Assembly: GCA_022833215.1 (NCBI GenBank) | Contig: JAIPUZ010000073.1 | Coordinates: forward strand, 1-39,373 | Length of the DNA: 39,373 bases | Source: Mesorhizobium sp. | Lineage (GTDB): Bacteria > Pseudomonadota > Alphaproteobacteria > Rhizobiales > Rhizobiaceae | Direction of reading: 5' to 3' | Shown: one piece after another, positions 1 to 8,820 of the stretch | Position numbering within the stretch: position 1 is the first letter of the stretch | Layout: the number at the start of each line of letters is the position of its first letter | Position numbers and translations under genes: made by a program | The notes under the pieces: model-generated | The model's input: the letters and a program-made list of their open reading frames with translations, nothing else | Databases searched by the model: none | What the model was told of the DNA's origin: nothing

Positions 1-532
1 CGCGCTCAAGTGCGGCGCGGCCCGAAAGCTGCTCGCCCTTATAGAAGGCTTCGCCTTCGCCCATCATCACGGCGGCGAAATGGGCGAGCGGGGCAAGGTC
101 GCCCGATGCGCCGACGGAGCCCTTTTCGGGGATCAGGGGAACGACGCCCTTTTCAAGCATGCCCTCGATCAGGCGCACCAGTTCCAGCCGCACGCCGGAC
201 GCGCCGCGGCCCAGCGAAACGAGTTTCAGGGCCATGATCAGGCGCGTGACATTTTCGGGCATCGGGGCGCCGACGCCGCAGCAATGCGACAGGATGAGGT
301 TGCGCTGGAGGGTGGCGGTGTCGGCGGCGTCGATCTTGATCGAGGCGAGCTTTCCGAAGCCGGTGTTGACGCCATAGACCGGCTCGTTGCCGGCGGCGAT
401 GGCGGCGATGCGGGCCGCTGCCTTTTCGATGCGGGCATCGAAGCTGCGGTCGAGGACGGCATTCTCGCCATTCCAGTAGATCGCGGCCAGATCGGCCAGC
501 GGCACGGAACCGGGATGAAGCGTGATGGTCAT
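1..532 (-). CDS. hutH: Histidine ammonia-lyase HutH (partial, C-terminus outside window)
   Basis: Deaminates L-histidine to trans-urocanate, the first step of histidine degradation, in the cytoplasm. The first 177 codons are present and the rest lies beyond the left edge. The N-terminus reads [20 protein letters not shown]. The MIO-forming Ala-Ser-Gly triad, within [15 protein letters not shown], falls at codons 142-144 (bases 101-109). This is the position known for bacterial HutH enzymes, so the active-site precursor is intact. The start at 532 is chosen because a good GGAGG site lies just upstream (about 540-552 on the plus strand). The gene follows hutI by 23 bp on the same strand, so the two are very likely co-transcribed. 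Confidence 0.96.
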   Translation of the reverse strand, partial: MTITLHPGSVPLADLAAIYWNGENAVLDRSFDARIEKAAARIAAIAAGNEPVYGVNTGFGKLASIKIDAADTATLQRNLILSHCCGVGAPMPENVTRLIMALKLVSLGRGASGVRLELVRLIEGMLEKGVVPLIPEKGSVGASGDLAPLAHFAAVMMGEGEAFYKGEQLSGRAALER

Positions 533-555
533 GCGTGGTTTCCTCCGGGAGGGGT

Positions 556-1782
556 TCAGATCGTGGCGTCGCGGCCGGCGCGGATGCGGGCGTGCAGCGG
601 ATTGAATCCGATGCGGTAGACGAGCTCGGCCGGCTCGGCGATGTCCCAGATGGCAAGGTCCGCCTGCTTGCCGGCTTCCAGCGTGCCGACGGTATCCAGC
701 TTGCCGAGCGCCCGCGCCGCCTCGCGGGTGATGCCGGCGAGGCATTCCTCCACGGTAAGCGCAAACAGCGTCGCGCCCATGTTCATGGTGAGCAGCAGCG
801 AGGTCAGCGGCGAGGTGCCGGGATTGTTGTCGGTGGCGAGCGCCATATGGGTTCCATGCTTGCGGAACAGCTCGACCGGCGGCTTCTTCGTTTCGCGGAT
901 GAAGTAGAAGGCGCCCGGCAGCAGCACCGCGACGGTGCCGACCTTTGCCATGGCAGCAGCGCCCTCGTCGTCGGTATATTCCAGATGGTCGGCAGACAGC
1001 CCTCCGTATGAGGCGGCGAGTGCCGCGCCATGCAGGTTGGAGAGCTGGTCGGCGTGCAGCTTGACCCTGAGGCCCAGTTTCTGCGCCGCATCGAACACCA
1101 GCCGCATCTCGTCGGGCGAGAAGGCGATGCCCTCGCAGAAGCCGTCGACGGCATCGACAAGGCCCTCGGCGTGGGCGGCTTCCAGCCCCGGCAGCACCAC
1201 CTCGCGCAGGAAGTCGCCGTTGCGACCCTTGTACTCGGCAGGCGTCGCATGCGCGCCGAGCCAGGTGGTGACGATGTCCACGTCGCGCTGGTCGGCGAGC
1301 GTGCGGGCGGCGCGCAGCATCTTCAATTCGTCTGCCACGGTCAGACCGTAGCCGGACTTGATCTCGACCGTGGTCACGCCTTCGGCCAGCAGTGCGTCGA
1401 GACGCGGCAGGCTCTCAGCGACCAGCATGTCCTCGTCGGCGGCGCGCACATTGGTGACGGAAGAGACGATGCCGCCGCCGGCCCGCGCGATCTCTTCATA
1501 GGAAGCGCCGGCCAGCCGCATCTCGAACTCGCGCGCCCGGTTGCCGGCATGGACCAGATGGGTGTGGCAGTCGATCAGGCCGGGCGTGATCCAGCGGCCC
1601 TCGCAATCGATGGTCTCGGCACCGGCAAGCGCGGTGGAGGGCAGGTCGGCCGACGGGCCGGCGAACAGGATGCGGCCGTCGCGCGCGGCGATTGCGCCTT
1701 TCTCCACGATGCCGGACCCGGGCTGGCCGGGATCGAGCGTCGCCAGCCGCGCATTGGTCCAGATGCGGTCGCCTTTTGCCAT
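556..1782 (-). CDS. hutI: Imidazolonepropionase HutI
   Basis: Hydrolyses 4-imidazolone-5-propionate to N-formimino-L-glutamate, the third step of histidine degradation. The 408-residue protein starts [19 protein letters not shown]. Amidohydrolase landmarks occur in the expected order: the metal-binding HxH in [37 protein letters not shown] and the C-terminal ATDNNPGT. The reading frame extends 12 codons further upstream, but the start at 1782 is preferred because GGGAG lies 7-11 bases before it and the family begins near the MAKGD-type N-terminus. It is the first gene of the leftward hutI-hutH unit and faces hutF across a 137-bp promoter region with a HutC-like site. Confidence 0.96.
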   Translation of the reverse strand: MAKGDRIWTNARLATLDPGQPGSGIVEKGAIAARDGRILFAGPSADLPSTALAGAETIDCEGRWITPGLIDCHTHLVHAGNRAREFEMRLAGASYEEIARAGGGIVSSVTNVRAADEDMLVAESLPRLDALLAEGVTTVEIKSGYGLTVADELKMLRAARTLADQRDVDIVTTWLGAHATPAEYKGRNGDFLREVVLPGLEAAHAEGLVDAVDGFCEGIAFSPDEMRLVFDAAQKLGLRVKLHADQLSNLHGAALAASYGGLSADHLEYTDDEGAAAMAKVGTVAVLLPGAFYFIRETKKPPVELFRKHGTHMALATDNNPGTSPLTSLLLTMNMGATLFALTVEECLAGITREAARALGKLDTVGTLEAGKQADLAIWDIAEPAELVYRIGFNPLHARIRAGRDATI

Positions 1783-1841
1783 CGGTGATCTCCCTGACAA
1801 GCTTTCTGACTGGCGCATTGCGCAAGCTTCGTCTTGCTGAT

Positions 1842-1852
1842 ATGTATATACT
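1842..1852. promoter_or_regulatory. Probable HutC operator between hutI and hutF
   Basis: ATGTATATACT contains TGTA-TA-TACT, one base from the TGTA-N2-TACA core described for HutC operators in Pseudomonas and Brucella. It lies 60 bp from the hutI start and 68 bp from the hutF start, so one dimer could control both divergent transcripts. HutC itself is encoded 1.5 kb to the right. Assignment is from motif and position only. Confidence 0.65.
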
Positions 1853-1919
1853 TAATCGAAATCGACGCAAGCTGAAAAGTCAAGCCCGCAAGCGGGCGGC
1901 AGCGATCCGGGAGAATTTC

Positions 1920-3263
1920 ATGGCCGTCATCCACGCTGAACATGCGCTTTTGCCTGAGGGGCTGGCGCGCGATGTGCGCATCACCTTTTCGGATGCCGGA
2001 ATCCAGAGTGTGGAAAATGGCGTGGCGGCGCAAACAGGTGACGAGCGCCACCGCTTCGTGACGCCGGCGATGCCGAATTTGCACAGCCATGCCTTCCAGC
2101 GGGCCATGGCGGGTCTGGCCGAGACGCGCGGCCCGGGCGCCGACAGTTTCTGGAGCTGGCGCACCGAAATGTATCGCGTCGCCCTGTCGATGACGCCGGA
2201 GCAGGTCGAGGCGGTGGCGGCGCAGCTTTACATGGAAATGCTGGAGGCGGGCTTCTGCCGGGTCGGCGAGTTCCACTATCTGCACCACGACAAGGACGGC
2301 TCGCACTATGCCGATCCGGCCGAGATGGCCGCGCGCATCGGCGCTGCCAGCGCCGAGGCCGGTATCGCGCTCACCCTGCTGCCGGTATTCTACGCCCATT
2401 CCGGATTTGGCGGAGCCGCTCCCATCGAGGGGCAGCGCCGCTTCATTCATGATGTCGACGCCTTCGCCCGGCTGATGGAGCGCGCGGAGAAGATCGTTGC
2501 CGGGCTGCCCGGCGCCGTTCTCGGCATTGCTCCGCACAGCCTGCGTGCCGCGACGCCTGACGAGTTGCGGGCGGTCGTTCCCTTCGCCAGCGGCGGGCCG
2601 GTGCATATCCATGTCGCCGAGCAGGTGAAGGAGGTCGAGGACTGCCTTGCATGGTCCGGAAAGCGTCCGGTGGAATGGCTGCTCGATAACATGGACCTCG
2701 ACGGACGCTGGTGCCTCATCCACGCCACCCACATGACTGCGGATGAAACCGCGCGCATGGCGAAAAGCGGCGCGGTCGCCGGCCTTTGCCCGATCACCGA
2801 GGCCAATCTGGGCGACGGCGTGTTCGAGGCTCCCGGTTTCCTCGCCGCCGGCGGGCGCTTCGGCGTCGGTTCGGACAGCAACATCCTGATCTCGCTGGAG
2901 GAGGAGCTGCGCACGCTGGAATATTCGCAGCGCCTCTTGCGTCGCTCGCGCAACGTGGTGGCCGATCCCGGCCAGTCCACCGGCCTGAACCTCTATATGC
3001 AGGCGCTGAAGGGCGGTGCGCAGGCGCTCGGCACCACCGGCGGCATTGAGGCCGGTCGTCCGGCCGACCTTCTCGCGCTCGACCTTTCTGCCACGCAGTA
3101 CCTGCCAGCGGAAAAGGTGCTCGACCATTTCGTCTTCGCCCGCGGAATTGGCGTCGACAGCGTATGGGTGGGGGGAGCGAAGCAGGTCGAGGCAGGCCGT
3201 CACCGCAAGCGCGATGCGATTGCCGCCCGCTTCGCCAGAGTGATGGCCGAATTGTCGGCCTGA
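1920..3263 (+). CDS. hutF: Formimidoylglutamate deiminase HutF
   Basis: Deiminates N-formimino-L-glutamate to N-formyl-L-glutamate and ammonia. Its presence implies the five-step histidine route through formylglutamate, normally completed by an N-formylglutamate deformylase that is not in this window. The 447-residue protein starts MAVIHAEHALLPEG. It has amidohydrolase motifs: PNLHSHAFQRAMAGL (HxH metal ligands), HIHVAEQ, LIHATHMT and GVGSDSNI (metal-binding Asp). The frame is open for 76 codons upstream into hutI, but the ATG at 1920 has a GGGAG site 8 bases before it and matches the usual family length. It is followed by hutC on the same strand. Confidence 0.95.
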   Translation: MAVIHAEHALLPEGLARDVRITFSDAGIQSVENGVAAQTGDERHRFVTPAMPNLHSHAFQRAMAGLAETRGPGADSFWSWRTEMYRVALSMTPEQVEAVAAQLYMEMLEAGFCRVGEFHYLHHDKDGSHYADPAEMAARIGAASAEAGIALTLLPVFYAHSGFGGAAPIEGQRRFIHDVDAFARLMERAEKIVAGLPGAVLGIAPHSLRAATPDELRAVVPFASGGPVHIHVAEQVKEVEDCLAWSGKRPVEWLLDNMDLDGRWCLIHATHMTADETARMAKSGAVAGLCPITEANLGDGVFEAPGFLAAGGRFGVGSDSNILISLEEELRTLEYSQRLLRRSRNVVADPGQSTGLNLYMQALKGGAQALGTTGGIEAGRPADLLALDLSATQYLPAEKVLDHFVFARGIGVDSVWVGGAKQVEAGRHRKRDAIAARFARVMAELSA

Positions 3264-3353
3264 GTGTTGCGGAAGTGAGTGTTGCGGAAAAAGGATTCCG
3301 ATGGGTGTGCCGATGCGGTAGGGAGGCTCAGGCATAACAAGAGCGAAGGCAAA

Positions 3354-4079
3354 GTGGCGAAGGCTAACGGCAAGGATGCGACCCTCCACCAGACGATCCT
3401 GAGCGAGATCGAGGGCCGTATCGTGTCCGGCGAATGGCCGCCGGGATTCCGGCTGCCGTTCGAGGTCGATCTGGCCGAGCATTATGGCTGCTCGCGCATG
3501 ACCGTGAACAAGGTCATGACCCAGCTCGCCAAGGCGGGGCTGATCGAGCGCCACCGCAAGGCCGGCAGCTTTGTCACCAGACCGCGCGCGCAATCGGCCG
3601 TGCTGGAGCTGCACGACATCGAGGCCGAGGTGAAGTCGCTCGGCATGCCCTACAGCTACAATCTCGTTTCGCGCAGGAAGCGGCCTTCTAATGCCGAGGA
3701 CCGGCGGCTGATGGAGCTGGCGCAGGCCACGCCCATGATCGAATTGCTTGCCGTGCATCGCGCCGGCGGCAAGCCGTTCTGCGTGGAGGAGCGCCGCATC
3801 AATGCCGGCGCCGTTCCCGAGGCGACGGCCGCCGATTTCACGGAGAATCCGCCGGGCGGCTGGCTCATTGCGCAGGTGCCGTGGAGTGCGGCCGAAAACC
3901 GCATTCAGGCAATAACGGCTTCCGCCGACATGGCGCGCCTGCTCGAGCAGCCCAGGGGAACGGCCTGCCTCGTGGTCGAGCGGCGGACATGGAGCCATGC
4001 CGGCCCGGTCACCTTCGTGCGGCTGACCTATCCAGGCGACAGCCACACGCTGGTGGCGCGTTTCGCACCGGCATCGTGA
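3354..4079 (+). CDS. hutC: Histidine utilisation repressor HutC (GntR family)
   Basis: Transcriptional repressor of the hut genes, expected to be released from DNA by urocanate. The N-terminal winged helix-turn-helix (about residues 10-75) contains the GntR pattern LPFEVDLAEHYGCSRMTVNKV and AGLIERHRKAGSFV. Residues 95-235 form a UTRA effector domain ending RLTYPGDSHTLVARF, typical of HutC. The start is ambiguous. The GTG at 3354 gives 241 residues, the usual HutC length, with GAAGG just upstream; an upstream start at 3279 would add 25 atypical residues. The gene lies 90 bp after hutF and ends 7 bp from the convergent nadE-like gene. The likely target is the site at 1842-1852. Confidence 0.92.
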   Translation: MAKANGKDATLHQTILSEIEGRIVSGEWPPGFRLPFEVDLAEHYGCSRMTVNKVMTQLAKAGLIERHRKAGSFVTRPRAQSAVLELHDIEAEVKSLGMPYSYNLVSRRKRPSNAEDRRLMELAQATPMIELLAVHRAGGKPFCVEERRINAGAVPEATAADFTENPPGGWLIAQVPWSAAENRIQAITASADMARLLEQPRGTACLVVERRTWSHAGPVTFVRLTYPGDSHTLVARFAPAS

Positions 4080-4086
4080 ACTTCAT

Positions 4087-5067
4087 TCAGACCGGCACCA
4101 CCGTCTGCGGCGGCAGGTGCAGGTAGCGCGCCGCCTTGCGCTTGGCGGCGATGTCGTTCCACACCAGCCCGACCTCTTCCTCCGTCAGGGACACGGCTTT
4201 CGCAACATCGGCGGCGGGAACGCCGTGATTCAGCCCGTAGAGGCAAAGGTCCATCCGGTCGTAGGGCAGGGCGAAGTAGAATTCCTCCTGCGTCTGCGCC
4301 AGCGAATAGGTGTCCGTGGTCGGCGGGCGGCGGCGCACCTCTTCCGGCACGCCCAGATATTCGGCGAGCTGGTAGACCTGGCTCTTGTAGAGATGGGCGA
4401 TCGGCTTGACGTCGGCCGCCCCGTCGCCATTCTTGACGAAGAAGCCCTGATCGTATTCGAGCAGGTTCGGCGTGCCGATCACGGCATAGTTCAGCCGGTC
4501 GGCATGGTAATACTCGAACTGCTTGCGGGTGCGCTGCTTCATGTTGGTGGCGGCCACGATGCCGAGATAGACATGCGCCGGCAGCCGGTGCTTGCGGATT
4601 TCGCCTTGCGGGGTCTGCACCACGAGCGAGGAAATGTTGAAGCCCGAGGTGGTGAGCGCGTTGGCGAACACGATCTTGTTGCTCCAGCCCGGCCCGTAGT
4701 CCGGCTCCACTTCACGTATGAAGCCGTCGCGGCGTTCGTAGCAACCCATTGCCGCGAGCGTCGGCCCGATGTCCTCGACCGTGCCGTCGAGGCCGAAGGT
4801 GTCGGCCACCAGTCGGCCGAGGCGCAGGCTAAGCGGATCGGAATCGTGTTCGGGCATGAACAGGCAGAAGACGTTCCTGCCTCCCACCGCGCGCGCGGCG
4901 AGGGCGGCGCAGACGCTGGAGTCGATGCCACCCGAAAGACCGAGCACCAGCCCCCGGCGCCGCACGGCTCCGCGCAATTGCGACCTCAGAGCTTCGACAA
5001 TGCGATCCGTTTCGGACCTGGCATCGATGTCGAGCGTCGTTTTCGAAAAAGCCAGCCCCCCCAGCAT
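4087..5067 (-). CDS. NadE-like ATP-pyrophosphatase / ammonia-dependent NAD synthetase homologue
   Basis: A 326-residue member of the NAD synthetase family without the N-terminal glutaminase (nitrilase) domain. It has the PP-loop SGGIDSS (residues 45-51), ATNMKQRTRK, and a GDGAADVKPIAHLYKSQVYQ segment near canonical NadE. The usual NKSE stretch is replaced, however: GTPNLLEYDQGFF stands where housekeeping enzymes have GTGNKSE-xx-GYxT. The carboxylate adenylated and amidated may therefore not be nicotinate adenine dinucleotide. It is the last gene of the asnB-ACP-ligase-nadE operon, starting 3 bp after the ligase stop with GGAGA upstream. True NAD synthesis cannot be excluded, but the operon points to a specialised amidation or ligation. 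Family membership is clear; substrate is unknown. Confidence 0.85.
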   Translation of the reverse strand: MLGGLAFSKTTLDIDARSETDRIVEALRSQLRGAVRRRGLVLGLSGGIDSSVCAALAARAVGGRNVFCLFMPEHDSDPLSLRLGRLVADTFGLDGTVEDIGPTLAAMGCYERRDGFIREVEPDYGPGWSNKIVFANALTTSGFNISSLVVQTPQGEIRKHRLPAHVYLGIVAATNMKQRTRKQFEYYHADRLNYAVIGTPNLLEYDQGFFVKNGDGAADVKPIAHLYKSQVYQLAEYLGVPEEVRRRPPTTDTYSLAQTQEEFYFALPYDRMDLCLYGLNHGVPAADVAKAVSLTEEEVGLVWNDIAAKRKAARYLHLPPQTVVPV

Positions 5068-5070
5068 CTT

Positions 5071-6603
5071 TCAGTCTCCACTTTCTGCAAGCAGCCTGCG
5101 GGCGATCTTGCCGCTGGCGGTTTTCGGTAACTCTGCGTGAAATCCGATTGTCTTCGGTACCATGAAATCGGGAAGGCTGCGCGCGCAGTGGCGCAGCAGA
5201 TCGCGTTCCGTGAGCGAGGGATCGGAAACGACCACCGCTGCATGCAGTGTCGTGCCCTGTACCGGATCCGCCCGGCCGAACACCGCGGCCTCGACCACGC
5301 CGGGACAGCTGCACAGCGCGGCCTCCACCTCGCGGGGTGCCACTTTCTCCCCGCGCACCTTCAGCATGTCGTCCTTGCGGCCGACGAAATAGAGGAAGCC
5401 TTCCCCGTCGGTGCGAAACAGATCGCCCGTGTGAAGCTGGGGTCGTCCCGACACTGGATCCGGGCGCAGGACCTGCCGCGTCGCTTCGGCGTTTTCCCAG
5501 TAGCCCCGCATCAGGTGGGGCCCGCGCACCACCAGTTCGCCGACCGTTCCGGCCGGAACCGGATGGTCGTTCTCGTCCACGATGGCAACTTCCGTATCGG
5601 GAATGGCCTTGCCGACCGATCCGTTCCGTCTGTCGAGTTCGTCCGGGTGGAGATAGGCGGCGCGCGCGCATTCGGTGAGCCCGTACATGCAGTAGATCAG
5701 CGCAGCCGGAAAGAGCTTGCGCAGTCCATCCACATGGGCCGGGGGCAGGGGAGCGGCGGCGTTGGTGAGATAGCGCAAAGCGGGCAGCGCACCCGGCTCC
5801 AGTTCCTTCATGGCAAGCAGCATGGCGGCAATGGTCGGCACCAGCGGCATGCCTGTCACACCTTCCGCACGCGCCTTTTCCAGCACCGCATGCGGGAAGG
5901 CGAAATTGCGCTCCAGCACCAGATGCGCGCCTGTGCGCACGCAGACGAGAAGCTGGTAGAGGCCGTAGGTGAAGGCAAGCGGCAACGGACACAGAACCAC
6001 GTCGCTGGCACGGTGTTCCAGATAAAGGGCGATGGATCGGGATGCGGCATCCATGGCCGAATGGCTCATCATCACGCCTTTGGGCCTGCCGGTTGATCCC
6101 GAGGTGTAGATGAGCATTGCCAGTTCGCTGTCATCGCCGGTTTCCGGCAGCGCTCCACCGCCATTTTCGACAAGCGCGTCGAACGACAGGACGCCTGCCG
6201 GCAAAGCGGTCAGCGCGCGCTTCGAGATCAGCAGGGGCTGCAGATCGAGTCCGGCGCAAGCCTCCCCGCACAAGGCGATGAACCTGGCCTGGGTCAGGAT
6301 CGCGCGCGGGCGCGCATCGTGGAGGATCTGGGCAACGCCGCTCGCCCTCAGCTGAGGGTTGATCGGGCAGAAGATCGCCCCAGCCTTGAGCACGGCGAAC
6401 ATCGCGACAGCCGCTTCGGGAATGTTCTCCATCAGCACGGCAACCCGGTCGCCGGGCCCGACGCCTTCTTTCGACAGCGATGCCGCAAGCCGATCGGACT
6501 GCCTATCGAGTTCGGCATAGCTCAGGCGTGCATCGCCGGCGGTGACGGCGACCTTGTCGGGCGCACAAAGCGCGCTCTGCCTGAGAAGTGCTTCGACACG
6601 CAT
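5071..6603 (-). CDS. AMP-forming acyl-acid/ACP ligase (ANL superfamily)
   Basis: Adenylates a carboxylic acid with ATP and transfers it to a thiol. The adjacent stand-alone ACP is the natural acceptor, though CoA is possible. The 510-residue protein has all core motifs: YTSGSTGRPKGV (residues 166-177, phosphate loop), MYGLTECARA (A5), HTGDLFRTDGEGFLYFVGR (A7) and VRGEKVAPREVE (A8). The catalytic lysine is in PKTASGKIARR, near residue 499. Length and motif order are those of short stand-alone ligases with no condensation or carrier domain fused. The start lies 8 bp after the ACP stop and the stop 3 bp before the NadE-like start, so translational coupling is likely. The acid substrate cannot be read from sequence. 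Confidence 0.9.
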   Translation of the reverse strand: MRVEALLRQSALCAPDKVAVTAGDARLSYAELDRQSDRLAASLSKEGVGPGDRVAVLMENIPEAAVAMFAVLKAGAIFCPINPQLRASGVAQILHDARPRAILTQARFIALCGEACAGLDLQPLLISKRALTALPAGVLSFDALVENGGGALPETGDDSELAMLIYTSGSTGRPKGVMMSHSAMDAASRSIALYLEHRASDVVLCPLPLAFTYGLYQLLVCVRTGAHLVLERNFAFPHAVLEKARAEGVTGMPLVPTIAAMLLAMKELEPGALPALRYLTNAAAPLPPAHVDGLRKLFPAALIYCMYGLTECARAAYLHPDELDRRNGSVGKAIPDTEVAIVDENDHPVPAGTVGELVVRGPHLMRGYWENAEATRQVLRPDPVSGRPQLHTGDLFRTDGEGFLYFVGRKDDMLKVRGEKVAPREVEAALCSCPGVVEAAVFGRADPVQGTTLHAAVVVSDPSLTERDLLRHCARSLPDFMVPKTIGFHAELPKTASGKIARRLLAESGD

Positions 6604-6611
6604 GGCCGGCT

Positions 6612-6872
6612 TCAGTTCACCGCTTCACGCTTGCGTTCGATGAAGGCGGCGATGCGCGCTACCGAGTCCAGATTGGCCGGCACGATCTCGGCGTCGGACA
6701 TGGCGATGCCGAAGCGCTCCTCGATGAAGGAAACCAGCTCCAGAACGCCGGTGGAGTCGATGACGTCATTTTCGATCAGCGACTGATCGTCTCCTGACAG
6801 CCCGCCCTGATCGCCGAACAGGAAATTGTCCACGACGAAGCTGCGGACCTGATTTTGAAGGGTTTCGGACAT
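6612..6872 (-). CDS. Stand-alone acyl carrier protein
   Basis: An 86-residue phosphopantetheine-binding carrier protein. The predicted attachment serine is Ser40 in ENDVIDSTGVLEL. The residue after Ser is Thr-Gly rather than the Leu of fatty-acid ACP (DSL), which marks it as a specialised carrier of the kind paired with dedicated ligases. The C-terminal helix region (FIEERFGIAMSDAEIVPAN) is a good fit to the fold. It sits between the AsnB-type gene (31 bp gap) and the ligase (8 bp gap) in one leftward operon, so it probably carries the intermediate activated by the ligase. It is not the housekeeping AcpP. Confidence 0.9.
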   Translation of the reverse strand: MSETLQNQVRSFVVDNFLFGDQGGLSGDDQSLIENDVIDSTGVLELVSFIEERFGIAMSDAEIVPANLDSVARIAAFIERKREAVN

Positions 6873-6903
6873 GGGATTAGCCTTTCATTCTGAGTTCTGG
6901 CCA

Positions 6904-8820
6904 TCACTGGGCCAGCGATGGAAATTCATCTGACAAAAGCTGCGTGGAAAGCACGCCGACGAAGGCGGCATTGTCCCTGAAGCCGTTCAAGCCGCTTCTG
7001 CGGCTCTTGTCGAGGAGACGGCCGGTCATGGCCGGATTGAACAGGCCAGTCCTCGAAACCGCCTCGGGCGACAGCAATTCCGCCGCGTAGTTCGCTTCCC
7101 TGAAGGATGCGCTGTCGGGCGCGCGATAAGGCTGCTTGCGCCGCTGGGCTATGACCGGCGGCACAATGCCGGCCGCAACCTCCCGCAATATGTGCTTTTC
7201 CTGAAGAACCCTGAGCTTGGCGCCGGGCGGCAGCTTCGCACCGAATTCCACCACCCTGTGGTCGAGGAAGGGAAAGCGCGCCTCGACGCCATGCGCCATT
7301 GCCATGCGGTCGCCCTGACTGGCCAATATGTAGCCGGGCAACAAAAAGCGCGTTTCGAGATAAAGCGCCTGATGCAGGGGATGCCAGCGCCGGAATGCAT
7401 CGGGCAGGAGCGATGCAAGCTCCTCGGCCGCATCGTAGGAGCCGAGTTCGGCGCGCAGTCCGGCCGAGAAGAACATCTTGGCGCCCGCTGTGGTGCGCAA
7501 GCGTGGCCGGTGCGAAAACAGCGGGTCTGCCGCATCGTCCACGTCGACGCCGAAAAAGGCTGCAAGGTAATTCGGCGTCTGCTGCTGAAGCGACGGCAGA
7601 TAGGGATAGATCCTGCGAAACAGGTGGGGGCGGATCGCCGAGCCCGGCTGGCGGGCGCAGAAGCGGCGAATGGACGCTTCCCTGAAGAGATCATAGCCGG
7701 CGAATATTTCGTCCGCGCCCTCGCCGGAGAGCACGACTTTCACCCCCTGTTCGCGCACGGACCGGGCCAGCCGGTACATCGGGGCCGGCGCCGTGCGCAG
7801 CAGGCTGCGCTCGGCATGGCGGACGACCGCCGGAAACACGCCCGCTATGTCGGCGGACCGGCAGGCGACCGAATGGTGCGTGACGCCAAGGGCCTCCGCC
7901 ATGGTTTGCTGCCAGACGCTTTCGTCGAACTCGGGATCCTCGAAGGTGATGCCGAAGCTGCGCAGCCGGCCCGGGGCCACCCGGGCGGCGAGGGCCGTGA
8001 TCATGGACGAATCCAGCCCGCCCGAAAGCAATGAGCCGACCTCGACGTCGGCGCGCAGACGGATGCGTGTGGCATCTTCGAGCAGGGCCCGCAATTCTTC
8101 GGCAAGCTCGCCATGCGGACGATCGCTTTCGTCGCCCTTGTCCGGGAAGGACAGGGTCCAGTAGGGCCTGACATCCGCCTTGCCCGCTTCGACGATCATG
8201 AGGTGGCCGGGCGGCAGTTCCGAAATGCCGGTGAAGCCCGTGCGCGGCGCGATCGGCGCCCATAAGGTGAAGACCTGATCGAGGGCGACGGGGTCGAGAC
8301 TGGCCTCCACCCCCGGCACGGTGAACAGCGCCTTTACCTCGGAAGCGAAGTAGAACAGGCCCCGGTGCCAGGTGTAGACCAGCGGCCGCACGCCCATGCG
8401 GTCGCGTGCCAGAACCATGCGACGGCGCCTCGCGTCCCATATCGCGAAAGCGAAATCGCCATTGAGATGGCTGACGCAGTACGGTCCGTATTCATCGTAG
8501 AGTTGCAGCAGGACCTCGGTGTCGCTGGCGGTTCTGAAACGCCTGCCACGGCCTTCGAGCATCGCACGCAACTCGATATGGTTGAAGATTTCGCCATTGT
8601 AGGTGATGCATAGCGATCCGTCGCCGCTGGCCATCGGCTGCGCGCCGTCGGGCGAGAGGTCGATGACGGCAAGACGCCGGTGCGCAAACCCGAATTGAGC
8701 GTCGGCATGGATGCCTTCGCCATCCGGACCGCGGTGGGCGATGGCGGCACTCATGCCGTGCAGCAGGGTGCGGGCTTCATCCTGACGCAGATGGCCGAAA
8801 TAACCGGCTATGCCGCACAT
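6904..8820 (-). CDS. Asparagine synthetase (glutamine-hydrolysing) family amidotransferase
   Basis: A 638-residue class II glutamine amidotransferase fused to an ATP-pyrophosphatase synthetase domain. The start at 8820 places Cys2 directly after the initiator Met, as the N-terminal nucleophile requires (MCGIAGYFGH). Glutaminase residues include HRGPDGEG (30-36 region), RLAVIDLS, YNGEIFN and the SDTE segment near 100. The synthetase PP-loop is SGGLDSS at 266-272, followed by LSGEGADEIFAGYD. Both half-sites look functional. The frame extends 23 codons further upstream, but that would bury the catalytic Cys. It is the first gene of the operon with ACP, ligase and NadE-like enzyme. The context suggests an acceptor other than aspartate, for example a carrier-bound acid. 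Confidence 0.9.
   Translation of the reverse strand: MCGIAGYFGHLRQDEARTLLHGMSAAIAHRGPDGEGIHADAQFGFAHRRLAVIDLSPDGAQPMASGDGSLCITYNGEIFNHIELRAMLEGRGRRFRTASDTEVLLQLYDEYGPYCVSHLNGDFAFAIWDARRRRMVLARDRMGVRPLVYTWHRGLFYFASEVKALFTVPGVEASLDPVALDQVFTLWAPIAPRTGFTGISELPPGHLMIVEAGKADVRPYWTLSFPDKGDESDRPHGELAEELRALLEDATRIRLRADVEVGSLLSGGLDSSMITALAARVAPGRLRSFGITFEDPEFDESVWQQTMAEALGVTHHSVACRSADIAGVFPAVVRHAERSLLRTAPAPMYRLARSVREQGVKVVLSGEGADEIFAGYDLFREASIRRFCARQPGSAIRPHLFRRIYPYLPSLQQQTPNYLAAFFGVDVDDAADPLFSHRPRLRTTAGAKMFFSAGLRAELGSYDAAEELASLLPDAFRRWHPLHQALYLETRFLLPGYILASQGDRMAMAHGVEARFPFLDHRVVEFGAKLPPGAKLRVLQEKHILREVAAGIVPPVIAQRRKQPYRAPDSASFREANYAAELLSPEAVSRTGLFNPAMTGRLLDKSRRSGLNGFRDNAAFVGVLSTQLLSDEFPSLAQ

Noticed and set aside
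1575-4046. Very long open frame on the minus strand opposite hutF and hutC
   Set aside because: It has no ribosome site or protein-family motif, and is antisense to clearly identified hut genes; it arises from GC-biased codon use.
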